Shown here in pieces: positions 1-7,196 of a stretch of 20,258 nt of DNA. Source of the stretch: Prevotella sp. UBA6994 (GTDB lineage: Bacteria; Bacteroidota; Bacteroidia; Bacteroidales; Bacteroidaceae); the NCBI GenBank assembly GCA_002449845.1, contig DJXW01000010.1, forward strand, positions 27,043 to 47,300, written 5' to 3'. Every line of letters begins with the position of its first letter. Position 1 is the stretch's first letter. The notes below the pieces were generated by a model. The model was given only the letters and a program-made list of their open reading frames with translations, searched no databases and was not told the DNA's origin. The translations under genes were made by a program, and so were the position numbers.

Positions 1-4
1 ATCT

Positions 5-89
5 CTTGCTTCTTGCTTCTAACTTTCTTACTTCTCAATCTACAAGACATATCTCTCACCCCTCACCCCTCACCTCTCACTTCTAAATC
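5..89. repeat. Heptamer-repeat block with dispersed core (copy 1)
   Basis: CTTGCTT-like heptamers (5-25) are followed by a core running from CTTCTCAATC at 31 to ACATATCTC near 54. Then come five 7-bp units (55-61, 62-68, 69-75, 76-82, 83-89) of CTCACCC type that decay to the right. The same core followed by CTCACCC-type heptamers recurs in inverted orientation at 19998-20052, and a related copy lies at 1531-1556. The block is cut by the left window edge. No coding function is seen. Confidence 0.75.
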
Positions 90-259
90 TGTCCTACAAA
101 TTCTGAATTTACCCCCTAAAATACGGGTATTTTTTCAAACGAGTAGATACTTGGTGGAAAAAATGCTTGTTTTTTAGCGTTAATCTAATCTGTTCATTAT
201 CAGTATCTTATGATTTAACGATATTTGCAAATATGATAAAAGCATAGGATTTTACGTCC

Positions 260-281
260 AAAAAGCCACTTTTGGGGCTTT
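260..281 (-). terminator. Weak terminator-like hairpin
   Basis: Read on the minus strand, AAAGCC and GGCTTT form a stem around an A-rich loop, followed by a run of T. It lies on the far side of the palindrome array from the stronger candidate at 368-390. The stem is only six pairs, so this is a weak call. Confidence 0.3.
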
Positions 282-366
282 CATAACATATAAAGTTAGC
301 ACTCGTAACATACATAGTTACGCTCATAACATATATAGTTACGTTCGTAACATGCTATGTTACGAT
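282..366. repeat. Tandem array of four ~21-bp imperfect palindromes
   Basis: Four head-to-tail units occupy 282-303, 304-324, 325-345 and 346-366. Each has the form C(A/G)TAACAT...AGTTA. The last is a perfect inverted repeat: CGTAACAT, three bases, ATGTTACG. The others are imperfect versions of it. The 21-bp period puts successive sites on the same face of the helix, as in operator arrays. No protein partner is identifiable. The rest of 90-502 holds no gene I can support. Confidence 0.8.
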
Positions 367-367
367 G

Positions 368-390
368 AAAAACATGGCTTTTTAGCCATC
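368..390 (-). terminator. Possible rho-independent terminator of the minus-strand cluster
   Basis: On the minus strand ATGGCT and AGCCAT pair around AAAA and are followed by G and five T. It lies about 110 bp past the stop of the CapA-like gene, so it could end that transcript. The stem is short (six pairs), so confidence is limited. Confidence 0.45.
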
Positions 391-502
391 ATAACCTATT
401 TTTCCGTTCTCCTTATTCTATTTCGCAAGAAAAGATAGATGGTTTTTTGTCGTAGAATATGACATTTTTTTTTGCTGATATTCTTTTCTCTTTACTGACG
501 GT

Positions 503-1432
503 TTATTTCCTTCCGATTCTCGGAACACACGAAAAGATGTCAATGGGAATGGTTTCCGCTTTTGCGTCTTTAGCAGTAATGTGTAGTTTCACGAAACAAG
601 CACGGGTGTTGATGGGCTTGGTTTGGTCGAAGATGAAGTTGCCGATGCTGTAATAGATGGGACAACCGCGATATTCTTCTATGGTCTGTAAGGTGTGGGT
701 ATGATGGCAAACGAGAGCGTTAGCACCTGCATCAACCAATTGGTGTGCCTGAATGCGTTGAGTCATGGTTGGTGTCAGTTGATGTTCCCATCCCCAGTGC
801 AATGAGACAATGATATAAGAAGAGGGTTGAGCTTGGCGCAACGAATGTACACGGTCAATCAACGAGTCCCACGGTTCTTGACTGACAGAAAACTGGTCGG
901 GAAGGTAAGCGAAGTTTTCTAACGGCAGTCGTTGTGAAGCGATTATATAGATAGGACGGATGCTGTTGTCTATCAATACGGCTTGGGCGGCTTGTTGCAT
1001 GTTCTCGCCAGCTCCGATAGGAACCATTCCGTATTTCTCCACTTGGTGGAACGTATCAGATAGACCCTTTCTGCCCTGGTCAGCGGAATGATTGTTTGCC
1101 AAGTTGAGATGGGTGAATCCATGTTCTCGTAATGTTTGCAGCCATTCCGGTTCTGCCCGAAAGACGAATTTCTTGAAAGCGGGCGACTTGATTTTGGTGG
1201 TTGGACATTCTAAGTTGCCTATCACATAATCAGAGGAATGAAACACGGAATCAATCTCTTGGGTAAACAGTCGATTGATGTCCGTGTTCTCAATGCGTTT
1301 TCTCACTCCACGGTCTAACAGAATGTCTCCTGTCAGCGTAACCGTAATGGTATCTGCTGCCCATACGGGAGAGATTAAGAGAAGCAAGAAAGTAAGAGGT
1401 AAGAAGCATGAGATATGCTTTTTATTGACCAT
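503..1432 (-). CDS. CapA-family poly-gamma-glutamate-type metallophosphoesterase-like exported protein
   Basis: This 309-residue protein has a signal peptide (about 1-25, ending SPVWA) and the landmarks of the CapA/PgsA family, a calcineurin-like phosphoesterase fold. These are TGDILLDRG (34-42), GNLECP (72-77), NLANNHSADQG (110-120), SLHWGWEHQ (210-218), VCHHTH (241-246) and YYSIGNFIFDQ (260-270). The Asp, Asn and His residues in them would form the metal site. CapA proteins act in poly-gamma-glutamate capsule synthesis or export, but many Bacteroidetes members stand alone and have no proven substrate. No CapB/CapC partner is present. The start at 1432 is chosen because it directly precedes the signal peptide. 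The frame is open to 1558, with in-frame ATGs at 1453 and 1474, because it runs through a 7-bp repeat. It is the last gene of the minus-strand cluster, 202 bp after the DUF3160 gene. Confidence 0.85.
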   Translation of the reverse strand: MVNKKHISCFLPLTFLLLLISPVWAADTITVTLTGDILLDRGVRKRIENTDINRLFTQEIDSVFHSSDYVIGNLECPTTKIKSPAFKKFVFRAEPEWLQTLREHGFTHLNLANNHSADQGRKGLSDTFHQVEKYGMVPIGAGENMQQAAQAVLIDNSIRPIYIIASQRLPLENFAYLPDQFSVSQEPWDSLIDRVHSLRQAQPSSYIIVSLHWGWEHQLTPTMTQRIQAHQLVDAGANALVCHHTHTLQTIEEYRGCPIYYSIGNFIFDQTKPINTRACFVKLHITAKDAKAETIPIDIFSCVPRIGRK

Positions 1433-1487
1433 TGACCGTTGACCATTGACCATTGACCGTTGACCATTGACCATTGACCATAGACCA
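1425..1487. repeat. Nine tandem TTGACCA heptamers
   Basis: Nine contiguous 7-bp units run from 1425 to 1487 (TTGACCA, with TTGACCG at units 2 and 5 and TAGACCA at unit 9). On the minus strand the array offers ATG codons at 1488, 1481, 1474, 1467, 1453, 1446 and 1432, in different frames. Those at 1474, 1453 and 1432 are in frame with the CapA-like gene. The unit length is not a multiple of three, so gain or loss of a unit would shift any upstream start relative to the gene. Confidence 0.9.
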
Positions 1488-1530
1488 TTTGGAATTGAGC
1501 ATTTTGTGGGATGCGTATTTACAACTGCTC

Positions 1531-1636
1531 GCTTCTCAATTACAAAAACATATCTCATGCTTCTTGCTTCTTGCCTCTACTTTTCTTGCCTCTATTTTTC
1601 ATGCTTCAACCTTTCTTACTTCTAACTTTCTTTCTC
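1531..1636. repeat. Dispersed core (copy 2) with CTTGCTT-type heptamers
   Basis: GCTTCTCAAT at 1531 and ACATATCTC ending at 1556 match the core at 30-54 and, inverted, at 20028-20052. CTTGCTT/CTTGCCT-type pyrimidine-rich units follow to about 1636. An inverted, degraded copy covers about 1384-1428, inside the signal-peptide codons of the CapA-like gene, so the TTGACCA array sits in the loop of an inverted repeat. Confidence 0.6.
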
Positions 1637-4055
1637 AGCACCCCGAGCTATAGAAAAATTCTTCATTGTCTTCAGGTTCCGTTTTCAATGGCACGGTGAT
1701 GGTGTCCATCCAAGAAGGGATTCCATAGTTGGGATGCGACTTGAGGTACTGTTGCCATTCCTCATCGGTAAGACGTTGGTCGCCCAACGGTCGCTCAAAC
1801 TCCCTATACGACAAAACGGCACCACGGGTCAGGTAGAGGTTGCCTTCAATCTCCACGATGACGTAGATTTCGTAAGCAGGACCAGTGGCGGTGTAAAGCA
1901 AAGACTTCTTCGGGTTGTTCAAACCATTGGCGGTGAAGATGTCAGCCACGATAGAAATCTCCCTGTTGGCACCTTCCACGTTGTCCCAACCATCTAAGTA
2001 TTGGTCTTTCTCTCTTGCCAAGTTGAGAGAGATGTATTCAAAGGTTGAACCGATAATCTTGATTTGCGTGTATTCATTTTCTGTCAATGTCTTACCAGCC
2101 AGTTCCTTTTCGCTAATCATCAACAAAAACTTAGCCTGTTCAATCAGTTGCTCGGTGGTAGAAGTAGCCTTTTCCGTCATCAAGTCATACTTCTTCAAGA
2201 TGTTTTCAAACGCAACACAAGTCTCAACGGCACGTTTCCAGAATTTCACGTTAGGCTCCACATAACCTTTCAGTATGGGATCGGGAGGTCCGAATCCTCC
2301 ACATTCGGCGGCATGTGGCTGTTTGGCGTAGAGAATGGCATCATGTTTCAGTTCTGCATAAGAAGCCAAGGCGGTATTCATGTCTTTGAGTTTCCATGCG
2401 TCGCCCTGCATGAAATACGGATAACTGGCAGAGGTGTCAGTCATTTCCTTGAGCGAATTGAGCCAATGAGTAGCCACCGTTTCGTTCCAGTTGATTTCTC
2501 CCATGCGTTGTTTCATGGCTTCTAAGGTTGGTATAAACTCTTCCCATTGCTCAGCAATATGCATGTTTCCCAACAAGATTTGCTCGGCAACATGAGTTCC
2601 CATAGCCGCAAACACGTCTAAGCTCGATGGTACTCCACGCTTGGTGGGATTGTTCTTGGCGTCAATCATCTCGTTGAGCACTTCTGCGTCAGGCATATAG
2701 CGTTGAGGCATGAAGTTGATTTTGCAATGGCTTGTCAGTTCAAACTTCGGGCGAATGCGAGTCTGCTGTTCGCCTAAGAGGTCGATGCTTGCCCTTAACT
2801 TCTTCAATGCCTTCTTGCTCTTGAGAAGTTTCTCCGTGGTCAGTCCCGTCTTCTTCATTTCCTCATACACCTGGGTAATGGTTACGTTGTCAGGTTTCCC
2901 GAAGATGAAGGTCATCGGTTCAAACACCTGTTGGTAAGCGTGTAAGGCTTGGGGATTGTTACAAACGATGTCAGCCATAGCCGCCGCACACGACAGCTGG
3001 TCTTTCTTGTCGGTTCCGAAGTGAACGTTTTGCAACCACATCATAGCCCTGAAATACCGTTGCACTTGTTCGTTGCGAGAGTAATGTCCACGCGGTCGGA
3101 ACAGGGAATAGCCATATTTCACGTCAGTATATCCCAAGAAAGGTGAGAAATCATCCTCTGTGCGAAGTACTCTCTGTATTTCCTCACTCACTTGTTGCTC
3201 ATATTGGGGAGCAACGGCAAGAGGCTTTTCACCTGTCAGCAACGATAACGCCACGGCAAAATAAGCCTGGTTGAAGGCATTAGCCATCTTGATTTCCTTG
3301 CTGGGTGATGTCTCTGCCAAGAGTTTGCATTTATCGTACATCGTTTGGCAAAGAATGGTGACGAGCGAATCCAACTTCTCCTCCTCAATATCCTTCACGA
3401 CACTGTCGAAATACAAATGGAACAGTTGGAGGTAAAGGTCAGTGGTAACGAAAGAAGGAAATACGGAATAGTCGTTTTTCTCATATACGTGGAACAACTG
3501 AATCTTCTTTCCCGGCACGATGGCAAATCCATTCTTTCCCAAAAGATCCTTGAGTGCAGGGTCCATGTCTTTCAATTGAAAAGCGTTGGTCAGCTTATCT
3601 GCATCCACCATATATCCTTGTCGAGGATGATACATATTCTTGTGCAATTCCTTTTCCCGCTTTTGTATTTTCTCGATGAATGCCTGTTCTTCTTTGGTAT
3701 AATTCAAGGGCAGATGCCTATATTTGTAATCATCGTCGTAACCATAGTTGGGCATTTTCTCAGACTTCTCGAAACGCACCCACATCAATGAGTCGTACCA
3801 CGATGTTTTCTGGAAGATGTTTCGCAAGGTTGCGTCCATGAAGATGTGGCCCTGTCTGGCGGCAAAGCCATTGCGCAAGATGCGCAGTTCAGACAACGAC
3901 AGTTGCGAGATGTCCATGTTCAAGTCGATGGAACGAATGAATTGCTCCACGTCTAACTTCCCCTTTCCCGGGATGATGACATGATGGCCTTTCTTTTGAC
4001 CTGTAGCCGTCAATGATAGAGTAACGACCATCAAAGTAATCAGTAATTTCTTCAT
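1635..4055 (-). CDS. Exported YARHG + DUF3160 domain protein
   Basis: This 806-residue protein has a signal peptide (about 1-19, ending SLTATGQ). Residues about 52-95 resemble a YARHG domain: LRILRNGFAARQGHIF then WYDSL, where the family's YARHG reads FAARQG here. YARHG is an extracellular domain of unknown function. The rest matches DUF3160, whose best landmark is at 195-218 (YSVFPSFVTTDLYLQLFHLYFD). The length is near what I expect for DUF3160 proteins. The C-terminus (SSGC) has no recognisable sorting tail. No catalytic function is known for DUF3160. The gene starts 9 bp after the small calcium-loop protein gene and is probably co-transcribed with it and the upstream lipoprotein gene, which suggests a shared envelope role. 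The start follows from the signal peptide. Confidence 0.85.
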   Translation of the reverse strand: MKKLLITLMVVTLSLTATGQKKGHHVIIPGKGKLDVEQFIRSIDLNMDISQLSLSELRILRNGFAARQGHIFMDATLRNIFQKTSWYDSLMWVRFEKSEKMPNYGYDDDYKYRHLPLNYTKEEQAFIEKIQKREKELHKNMYHPRQGYMVDADKLTNAFQLKDMDPALKDLLGKNGFAIVPGKKIQLFHVYEKNDYSVFPSFVTTDLYLQLFHLYFDSVVKDIEEEKLDSLVTILCQTMYDKCKLLAETSPSKEIKMANAFNQAYFAVALSLLTGEKPLAVAPQYEQQVSEEIQRVLRTEDDFSPFLGYTDVKYGYSLFRPRGHYSRNEQVQRYFRAMMWLQNVHFGTDKKDQLSCAAAMADIVCNNPQALHAYQQVFEPMTFIFGKPDNVTITQVYEEMKKTGLTTEKLLKSKKALKKLRASIDLLGEQQTRIRPKFELTSHCKINFMPQRYMPDAEVLNEMIDAKNNPTKRGVPSSLDVFAAMGTHVAEQILLGNMHIAEQWEEFIPTLEAMKQRMGEINWNETVATHWLNSLKEMTDTSASYPYFMQGDAWKLKDMNTALASYAELKHDAILYAKQPHAAECGGFGPPDPILKGYVEPNVKFWKRAVETCVAFENILKKYDLMTEKATSTTEQLIEQAKFLLMISEKELAGKTLTENEYTQIKIIGSTFEYISLNLAREKDQYLDGWDNVEGANREISIVADIFTANGLNNPKKSLLYTATGPAYEIYVIVEIEGNLYLTRGAVLSYREFERPLGDQRLTDEEWQQYLKSHPNYGIPSWMDTITVPLKTEPEDNEEFFYSSGC

Positions 4056-4064
4056 ATTTAGTTT

Positions 4065-4562
4065 CTATTGGTTAAAAATTCTTGTTGCTTCTTCTTTCGA
4101 TACTTTCACGATGAGGAATCTTTCAAAGCCCAAGCCAAATCCCTGCCATTTGTATTCAGCCACCACGTATTCGTCTTTGAGCGTTTTCTCTAAGCTCCTC
4201 ACCACTCCGTCTGTCGTATATTTGAAATCCACGAGGATTCCCCCCAACTTAGATCCCATCCATAGCGGACGTATCAGGGAGTTCTTGTTTTTGAAGATGA
4301 ACAGTCGCCGACCTTTCTCAGGTCTGAACCGTGTTCGTTTAATCACTCCCACCATTGCGTCTATGCTTCCGTCACCATCTACATCACCTGTCTGGAACTG
4401 GTAAACGGGGTAGGGAAGTTTCCATTTGTCAGTGGTGGAATCAGTACGAAGCACCAGAAAACTGGTGCTGTCGTTCACTTGTTCCATAGAGAATACCTGC
4501 GAATGCACCTGTTGGGCTGAGCCGAACGCCAAGATGCAAGCACAAACGGTCAAGAGTCTCAT
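4065..4562 (-). CDS. Small exported protein with a calcium-loop (FG-GAP/EF-like) motif
   Basis: This 165-residue protein has an N-terminal hydrophobic signal (about 1-21, ending QVHSQ). The clearest motif is GDVDGDGSIDAMVG at 59-72. It has the spaced Asp residues of a calcium-binding loop such as those in FG-GAP/VCBS repeats and dockerins. Only one such loop is present, so it is not a full propeller. The remainder is beta-rich by appearance and I do not recognise a family. Its start overlaps the stop of the upstream lipoprotein gene by 4 bp (4559-4562), which points to translational coupling. DUF3160 follows after 9 bp. A secreted or periplasmic calcium-binding accessory protein is inference. 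Confidence 0.75.
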   Translation of the reverse strand: MRLLTVCACILAFGSAQQVHSQVFSMEQVNDSTSFLVLRTDSTTDKWKLPYPVYQFQTGDVDGDGSIDAMVGVIKRTRFRPEKGRRLFIFKNKNSLIRPLWMGSKLGGILVDFKYTTDGVVRSLEKTLKDEYVVAEYKWQGFGLGFERFLIVKVSKEEATRIFNQ

Positions 4563-5734
4563 AAGAGAGCGGCAATCTCTGCTTCGAGGTCCTTGATTTG
4601 TGCGTCTCGCTTATCCAGTACGTTATCCCTCGTAATGAGGAAGAACGTTGGAATGTCGAGCAGGTTGTATTGTCTCATCAAAGGACTGTTCACGCCCTCT
4701 GGGTCTCTCACGCAAATCCAAGGCAAGGCAGCTGTCTGCGTCTTCCAGAAATGTTCGTCAGAGTCAACCGACACCTGATAGATTTCCAGTCCACGGTCAT
4801 GAAACTTGTTATAGATGTTTCTGAGGCTCATGATACGTTCGGTGCTGGAGCTTGAGGCAAAGAGATGGAAGTCGAGCAACACCACCTTTCCCTTCAGGTC
4901 GGTGAGCTTGCGCGTAACACCCTTGTTGTCTTCCAATGCTATTTCTATGACACCCGACTCAATAACCAGGTTGGGGTCGATGGTCTTATTGCGTTGTGCT
5001 TGGAGTATTCTGATGTTTTTCATTCCCTCAATGGCAATGTTGTGTAGGTTCAGTCCACGCTCTGCCTCTGGGTAATACGTGTCCCAGCTTGTAGCAACGG
5101 CAGCAAACACCTTCACGTCGTTCTCGTTGGCGCGTGGATTAAACACCAGAACGTTGTTGTAACCCAAGCCCACCGTTTGGAAAAGAGCAAAATACGAGGA
5201 AGCCAGTTTGGGGTCTTTGAAGATATAATTGTTCTTGATCAGTTCCTTATAAGCATTGACCAAGTTCATGATGCTGTCTTGTGTGGATTGCGTATTGAGC
5301 GACACGTCATTGGCAATGGCATTGATTTGTGCTTGCAAGTTCATCTGCAAGAGAGACAACTCCTTGATTCGGGAGCAGTCGTCAGAACCTTCAATATCAT
5401 ATTGAGCCGACATCGTGGGGTAGTCAGCCTTGATTTTGATGATCTCGGTAGAGTCTATGGCAACGTTGATGATTTGTCTTCCCAATCTCAGGCGGTAAAA
5501 CTCTGGTGCCGAAGGCTGAGGTCCTTGGAAATGAAACGCTCCCTCATCAGAGAGCACCACGGAATCTACCACCACGGGACCATTCAGACTCATGTTCTCG
5601 AAGTAAAGCGTAGAGTCGTTGGCACCATTGATGTTTCCGCTGATATTGAATTTTTTGTTGCTGCAAGCATTCATGCCCAACATTGCAACGATGATTGCCG
5701 TAGCTGCAATAGAGCGTGAGAGAAATTTTTTCAT
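4559..5734 (-). CDS. DUF4369-type lipoprotein with a thioredoxin-like domain lacking CXXC
   Basis: This 391-residue predicted lipoprotein has a hydrophobic leader ending GMNAC, with lipobox Cys24. Residues about 28-110 have the beta-rich DUF4369 look (FNISGNINGANDSTLYFEN). About 120-260 is helical. About 265-370 is an AhpC/TSA/TlpA-like thioredoxin fold, with LKGKVVLLDFH at 280-290 and the cis-proline segment DIPTFFLI at 360-367. Where TlpA-type proteins carry WCxxC, this one reads FASSSSTERI (292-301), so both redox cysteines are missing. The thioredoxin fold is therefore probably structural or ligand-binding and not a disulfide reductase. It heads the minus-strand cluster. The start is supported by the lipoprotein signal. 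A frame of 80 codons overlapping its start (5731-5973) is made largely of repeat DNA and is not called. Confidence 0.85.
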   Translation of the reverse strand: MKKFLSRSIAATAIIVAMLGMNACSNKKFNISGNINGANDSTLYFENMSLNGPVVVDSVVLSDEGAFHFQGPQPSAPEFYRLRLGRQIINVAIDSTEIIKIKADYPTMSAQYDIEGSDDCSRIKELSLLQMNLQAQINAIANDVSLNTQSTQDSIMNLVNAYKELIKNNYIFKDPKLASSYFALFQTVGLGYNNVLVFNPRANENDVKVFAAVATSWDTYYPEAERGLNLHNIAIEGMKNIRILQAQRNKTIDPNLVIESGVIEIALEDNKGVTRKLTDLKGKVVLLDFHLFASSSSTERIMSLRNIYNKFHDRGLEIYQVSVDSDEHFWKTQTAALPWICVRDPEGVNSPLMRQYNLLDIPTFFLITRDNVLDKRDAQIKDLEAEIAALL

Positions 5735-5784
5735 GTATCTAATCCTTTCTTTTTATTTGTTGTTATTTTCAAGTTTCGCATACG

Positions 5785-5931
5785 CTCAACTTCTTTGTAG
5801 TTCAGGAGTTTCAAGGAGTCAAGGAGTAAAGACGATAGTCTGCCTTCATGAATCATACAGTTAACAAAACATTTGTCTGAACTACTGAACTCCCTTTTAC
5901 TACTGAACTCCTGCAACTTGTGAAAGTTGAG
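5785..5931. repeat. Large imperfect inverted repeat built from AGTTCAGGAGT-like units
   Basis: The outer arms CTCAACTT (5785-5792) and AAGTTGAG (5924-5931) are complementary. Inside them, AGTTCAGGAGTT followed by AAGGAGTC/AAGGAGTA units on the left faces CTGAACTA and CTGAACTC units (spaced 8 bp at 5878-5893) and GAACTCCTG on the right. The result is a roughly 147-bp hairpin-forming spacer in the 284 bp between the lipoprotein gene and the LRR/dockerin gene. I see no convincing gene or terminator in this spacer. Confidence 0.65.
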
Positions 5932-6018
5932 TTTCTTTACGTAAAATTGAAGATCAAAGAAGACTCTCTTCATGGAGACTATTCTTTAACCTTCAATCTC
6001 TTGCTATGATGTTATCTT

Positions 6019-6825
6019 TTATTCTTGACCGAGGACAATGCTGACGATGGCAGTGACATCAGTGATGTTGATGACACCATCGTTGTTCATGTCGGCAAAT
6101 GACTCTTCAAACGGTTCGGTGGGTGTTCCCAACGTATAGCCTACCGTAGCCACTACGTCTTGGATGTTTACCACTCCGTCTAAGTTGACATCTCCATTAG
6201 GAAACTCTTCGATTCTCTTAAATTCCTTCCAGTATTTGGCAGAAGCGTAGGAAGTCTTGCTGCCTCTTGGTACAAAGAGTATTGCGTCGTAATCGCCAAC
6301 AAACGTAGAAGACAATACCTCCAATGGCGTGCTGATGTCAACCTTCAGCGACGTTAACCCAGTACATTGGTTGAAGGCATAAGTATCAATGTCTTTGACG
6401 GTATTGGGAATACTGACGAAAGTCAATCCCGTACACTCCGCAAAGGCATGGTTGGCAATTCCCGTCACGGTATAAACCGTACCGTTGGCATCAGTAACGG
6501 TTGCGGGGATGTAGAGTCTTCCCTGCGTTTCTAAATCGATGGCAGCCAAATATTTGCCTTCCACGATTCTGTTATTGTGGCTGGGCATGTCTGGAGAGAT
6601 GACATCGGCTTCGTAAAAGCAATTCTCGTTGCCTATCATCACTTCCTTGTTTGCCTCATCGGTTATCGTGAACGTTGCTTCTACGGTAGATTTTCCAAGA
6701 GGAATCAATGCCGTAAACGTGTCACCGTCAGACGTGGCAGAAAAAGATTCACCTCTTGCGTTCACACTGAATGCACATACAAGGGCTAACGTAAGAAATA
6801 GAAATTTATTGATGTTCAGATTCAT
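6019..6825 (-). CDS. Exported BspA-type LRR_5 protein with C-terminal dockerin-like repeats
   Basis: This 268-residue protein has a signal peptide (about 1-24, MNLNINKFLFLTLALVCAFS then VNARG). Residues about 117-165 hold BspA/LRR_5 repeats (IANHAFAECTGLTFVSIPNT, then TYAFNQCTGLTSL). The C-terminus carries two dockerin-type calcium loops, GDVNLDGVVNIQDV at 211-224 and ADMNNDGVINITDV at 244-257, each followed by a hydrophobic helix ending LG. Dockerins bind cohesins in cellulosomes. In Prevotella-like bacteria such tails occur on many surface proteins with no known cohesin, and none is seen here. The frame stays open upstream to 7197, but the start at 6825 is chosen because it gives the signal peptide and lies just after a TATCTTTG element. 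It is divergent from the RNA gene at 7197. Confidence 0.85.
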   Translation of the reverse strand: MNLNINKFLFLTLALVCAFSVNARGESFSATSDGDTFTALIPLGKSTVEATFTITDEANKEVMIGNENCFYEADVISPDMPSHNNRIVEGKYLAAIDLETQGRLYIPATVTDANGTVYTVTGIANHAFAECTGLTFVSIPNTVKDIDTYAFNQCTGLTSLKVDISTPLEVLSSTFVGDYDAILFVPRGSKTSYASAKYWKEFKRIEEFPNGDVNLDGVVNIQDVVATVGYTLGTPTEPFEESFADMNNDGVINITDVTAIVSIVLGQE

Positions 6826-6860
6826 TTTGTATTTCGTATTATTTGGATATATATCGTTTG

Positions 6861-6868
6861 CAAAGATA
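6861..6868 (-). promoter_or_regulatory. Bacteroidetes -7 element for the LRR/dockerin gene
   Basis: The minus strand reads TATCTTTG here, an exact fit to TAnnTTTG, 35 bp before the chosen start at 6825. No clear -33 TTG is seen at the usual spacing, so the assignment rests on one element. Confidence 0.5.
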
Positions 6869-7004
6869 CGAAAATAAATAAGAACAGCCGAGAAAAATAT
6901 TATAATTATTGTAAATTGTCTGTGAAAAGCGATGTTTTCATGCAGACGGGATTGCGTTTTTGGAATTGTTGGCGAAAGCAGGAAATCAACGATGATAGAG
7001 ATGA

Positions 7005-7033
7005 ACATGGTTTTCGTGTGTGCTAAACCATGT
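7005..7033. promoter_or_regulatory. Perfect 9-bp inverted repeat in a divergent spacer
   Basis: ACATGGTTT (7005-7013) is exactly complementary to AAACCATGT (7025-7033) across an 11-bp loop. It lies in the non-coding spacer between the divergent LRR/dockerin gene and the RNA gene. It could be an operator or a cruciform. Apart from this and the two promoters, 6869-7159 shows nothing I can support. Confidence 0.4.
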
Positions 7034-7159
7034 GTTTGCAAAGGGCAGAGATAGTGTTTGCGCAAGCTAAACAGTATGTTTGGAAATGGCGAATATGGCA
7101 GTAGTTTTTGACATAAATCAAATAAACGGCAAAAAGTGACCAAATATTTGGGAAACGGC

Positions 7160-7190
7160 TTGTGTGTTCGCACACAATCATGTACTTTTG
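7160..7190 (+). promoter_or_regulatory. Promoter of the small RNA gene, with a perfect palindrome between its boxes
   Basis: A -33-like TTG (7160-7162) and an exact TAnnTTTG box, TACTTTTG (7183-7190), are separated by 20 bp, the usual spacing for Bacteroidetes primary sigma promoters. Transcription would start near 7197. TTGTGTG (7160-7166), TTCG, CACACAA (7171-7177) forms a perfect palindrome between the boxes and overlaps the -33 element. That is a natural repressor-site position. Confidence 0.65.
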
Positions 7191-7196
7191 CAGCCA

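Noticed and set aside
1433..1558. 42-residue N-terminal extension of the CapA-like protein
   Set aside because: It is translated heptamer repeat preceding a normal signal peptide, so it is unlikely to be used; in-frame ATGs at 1453 and 1474 remain possible.
2064..2525. 153-codon plus-strand frame opposite the DUF3160 gene, with similar long antisense frames in bamA and murI
   Set aside because: They are shadows of strongly supported genes, with no motif, signal or promoter of their own.
5731..5973. 80-codon minus-strand frame overlapping the start of the DUF4369-type lipoprotein gene by 4 bp
   Set aside because: Most of it is translated inverted-repeat DNA (EFSS repeated), with no signal peptide or recognisable motif. 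The 4-bp overlap is tempting, but nothing else supports a gene.
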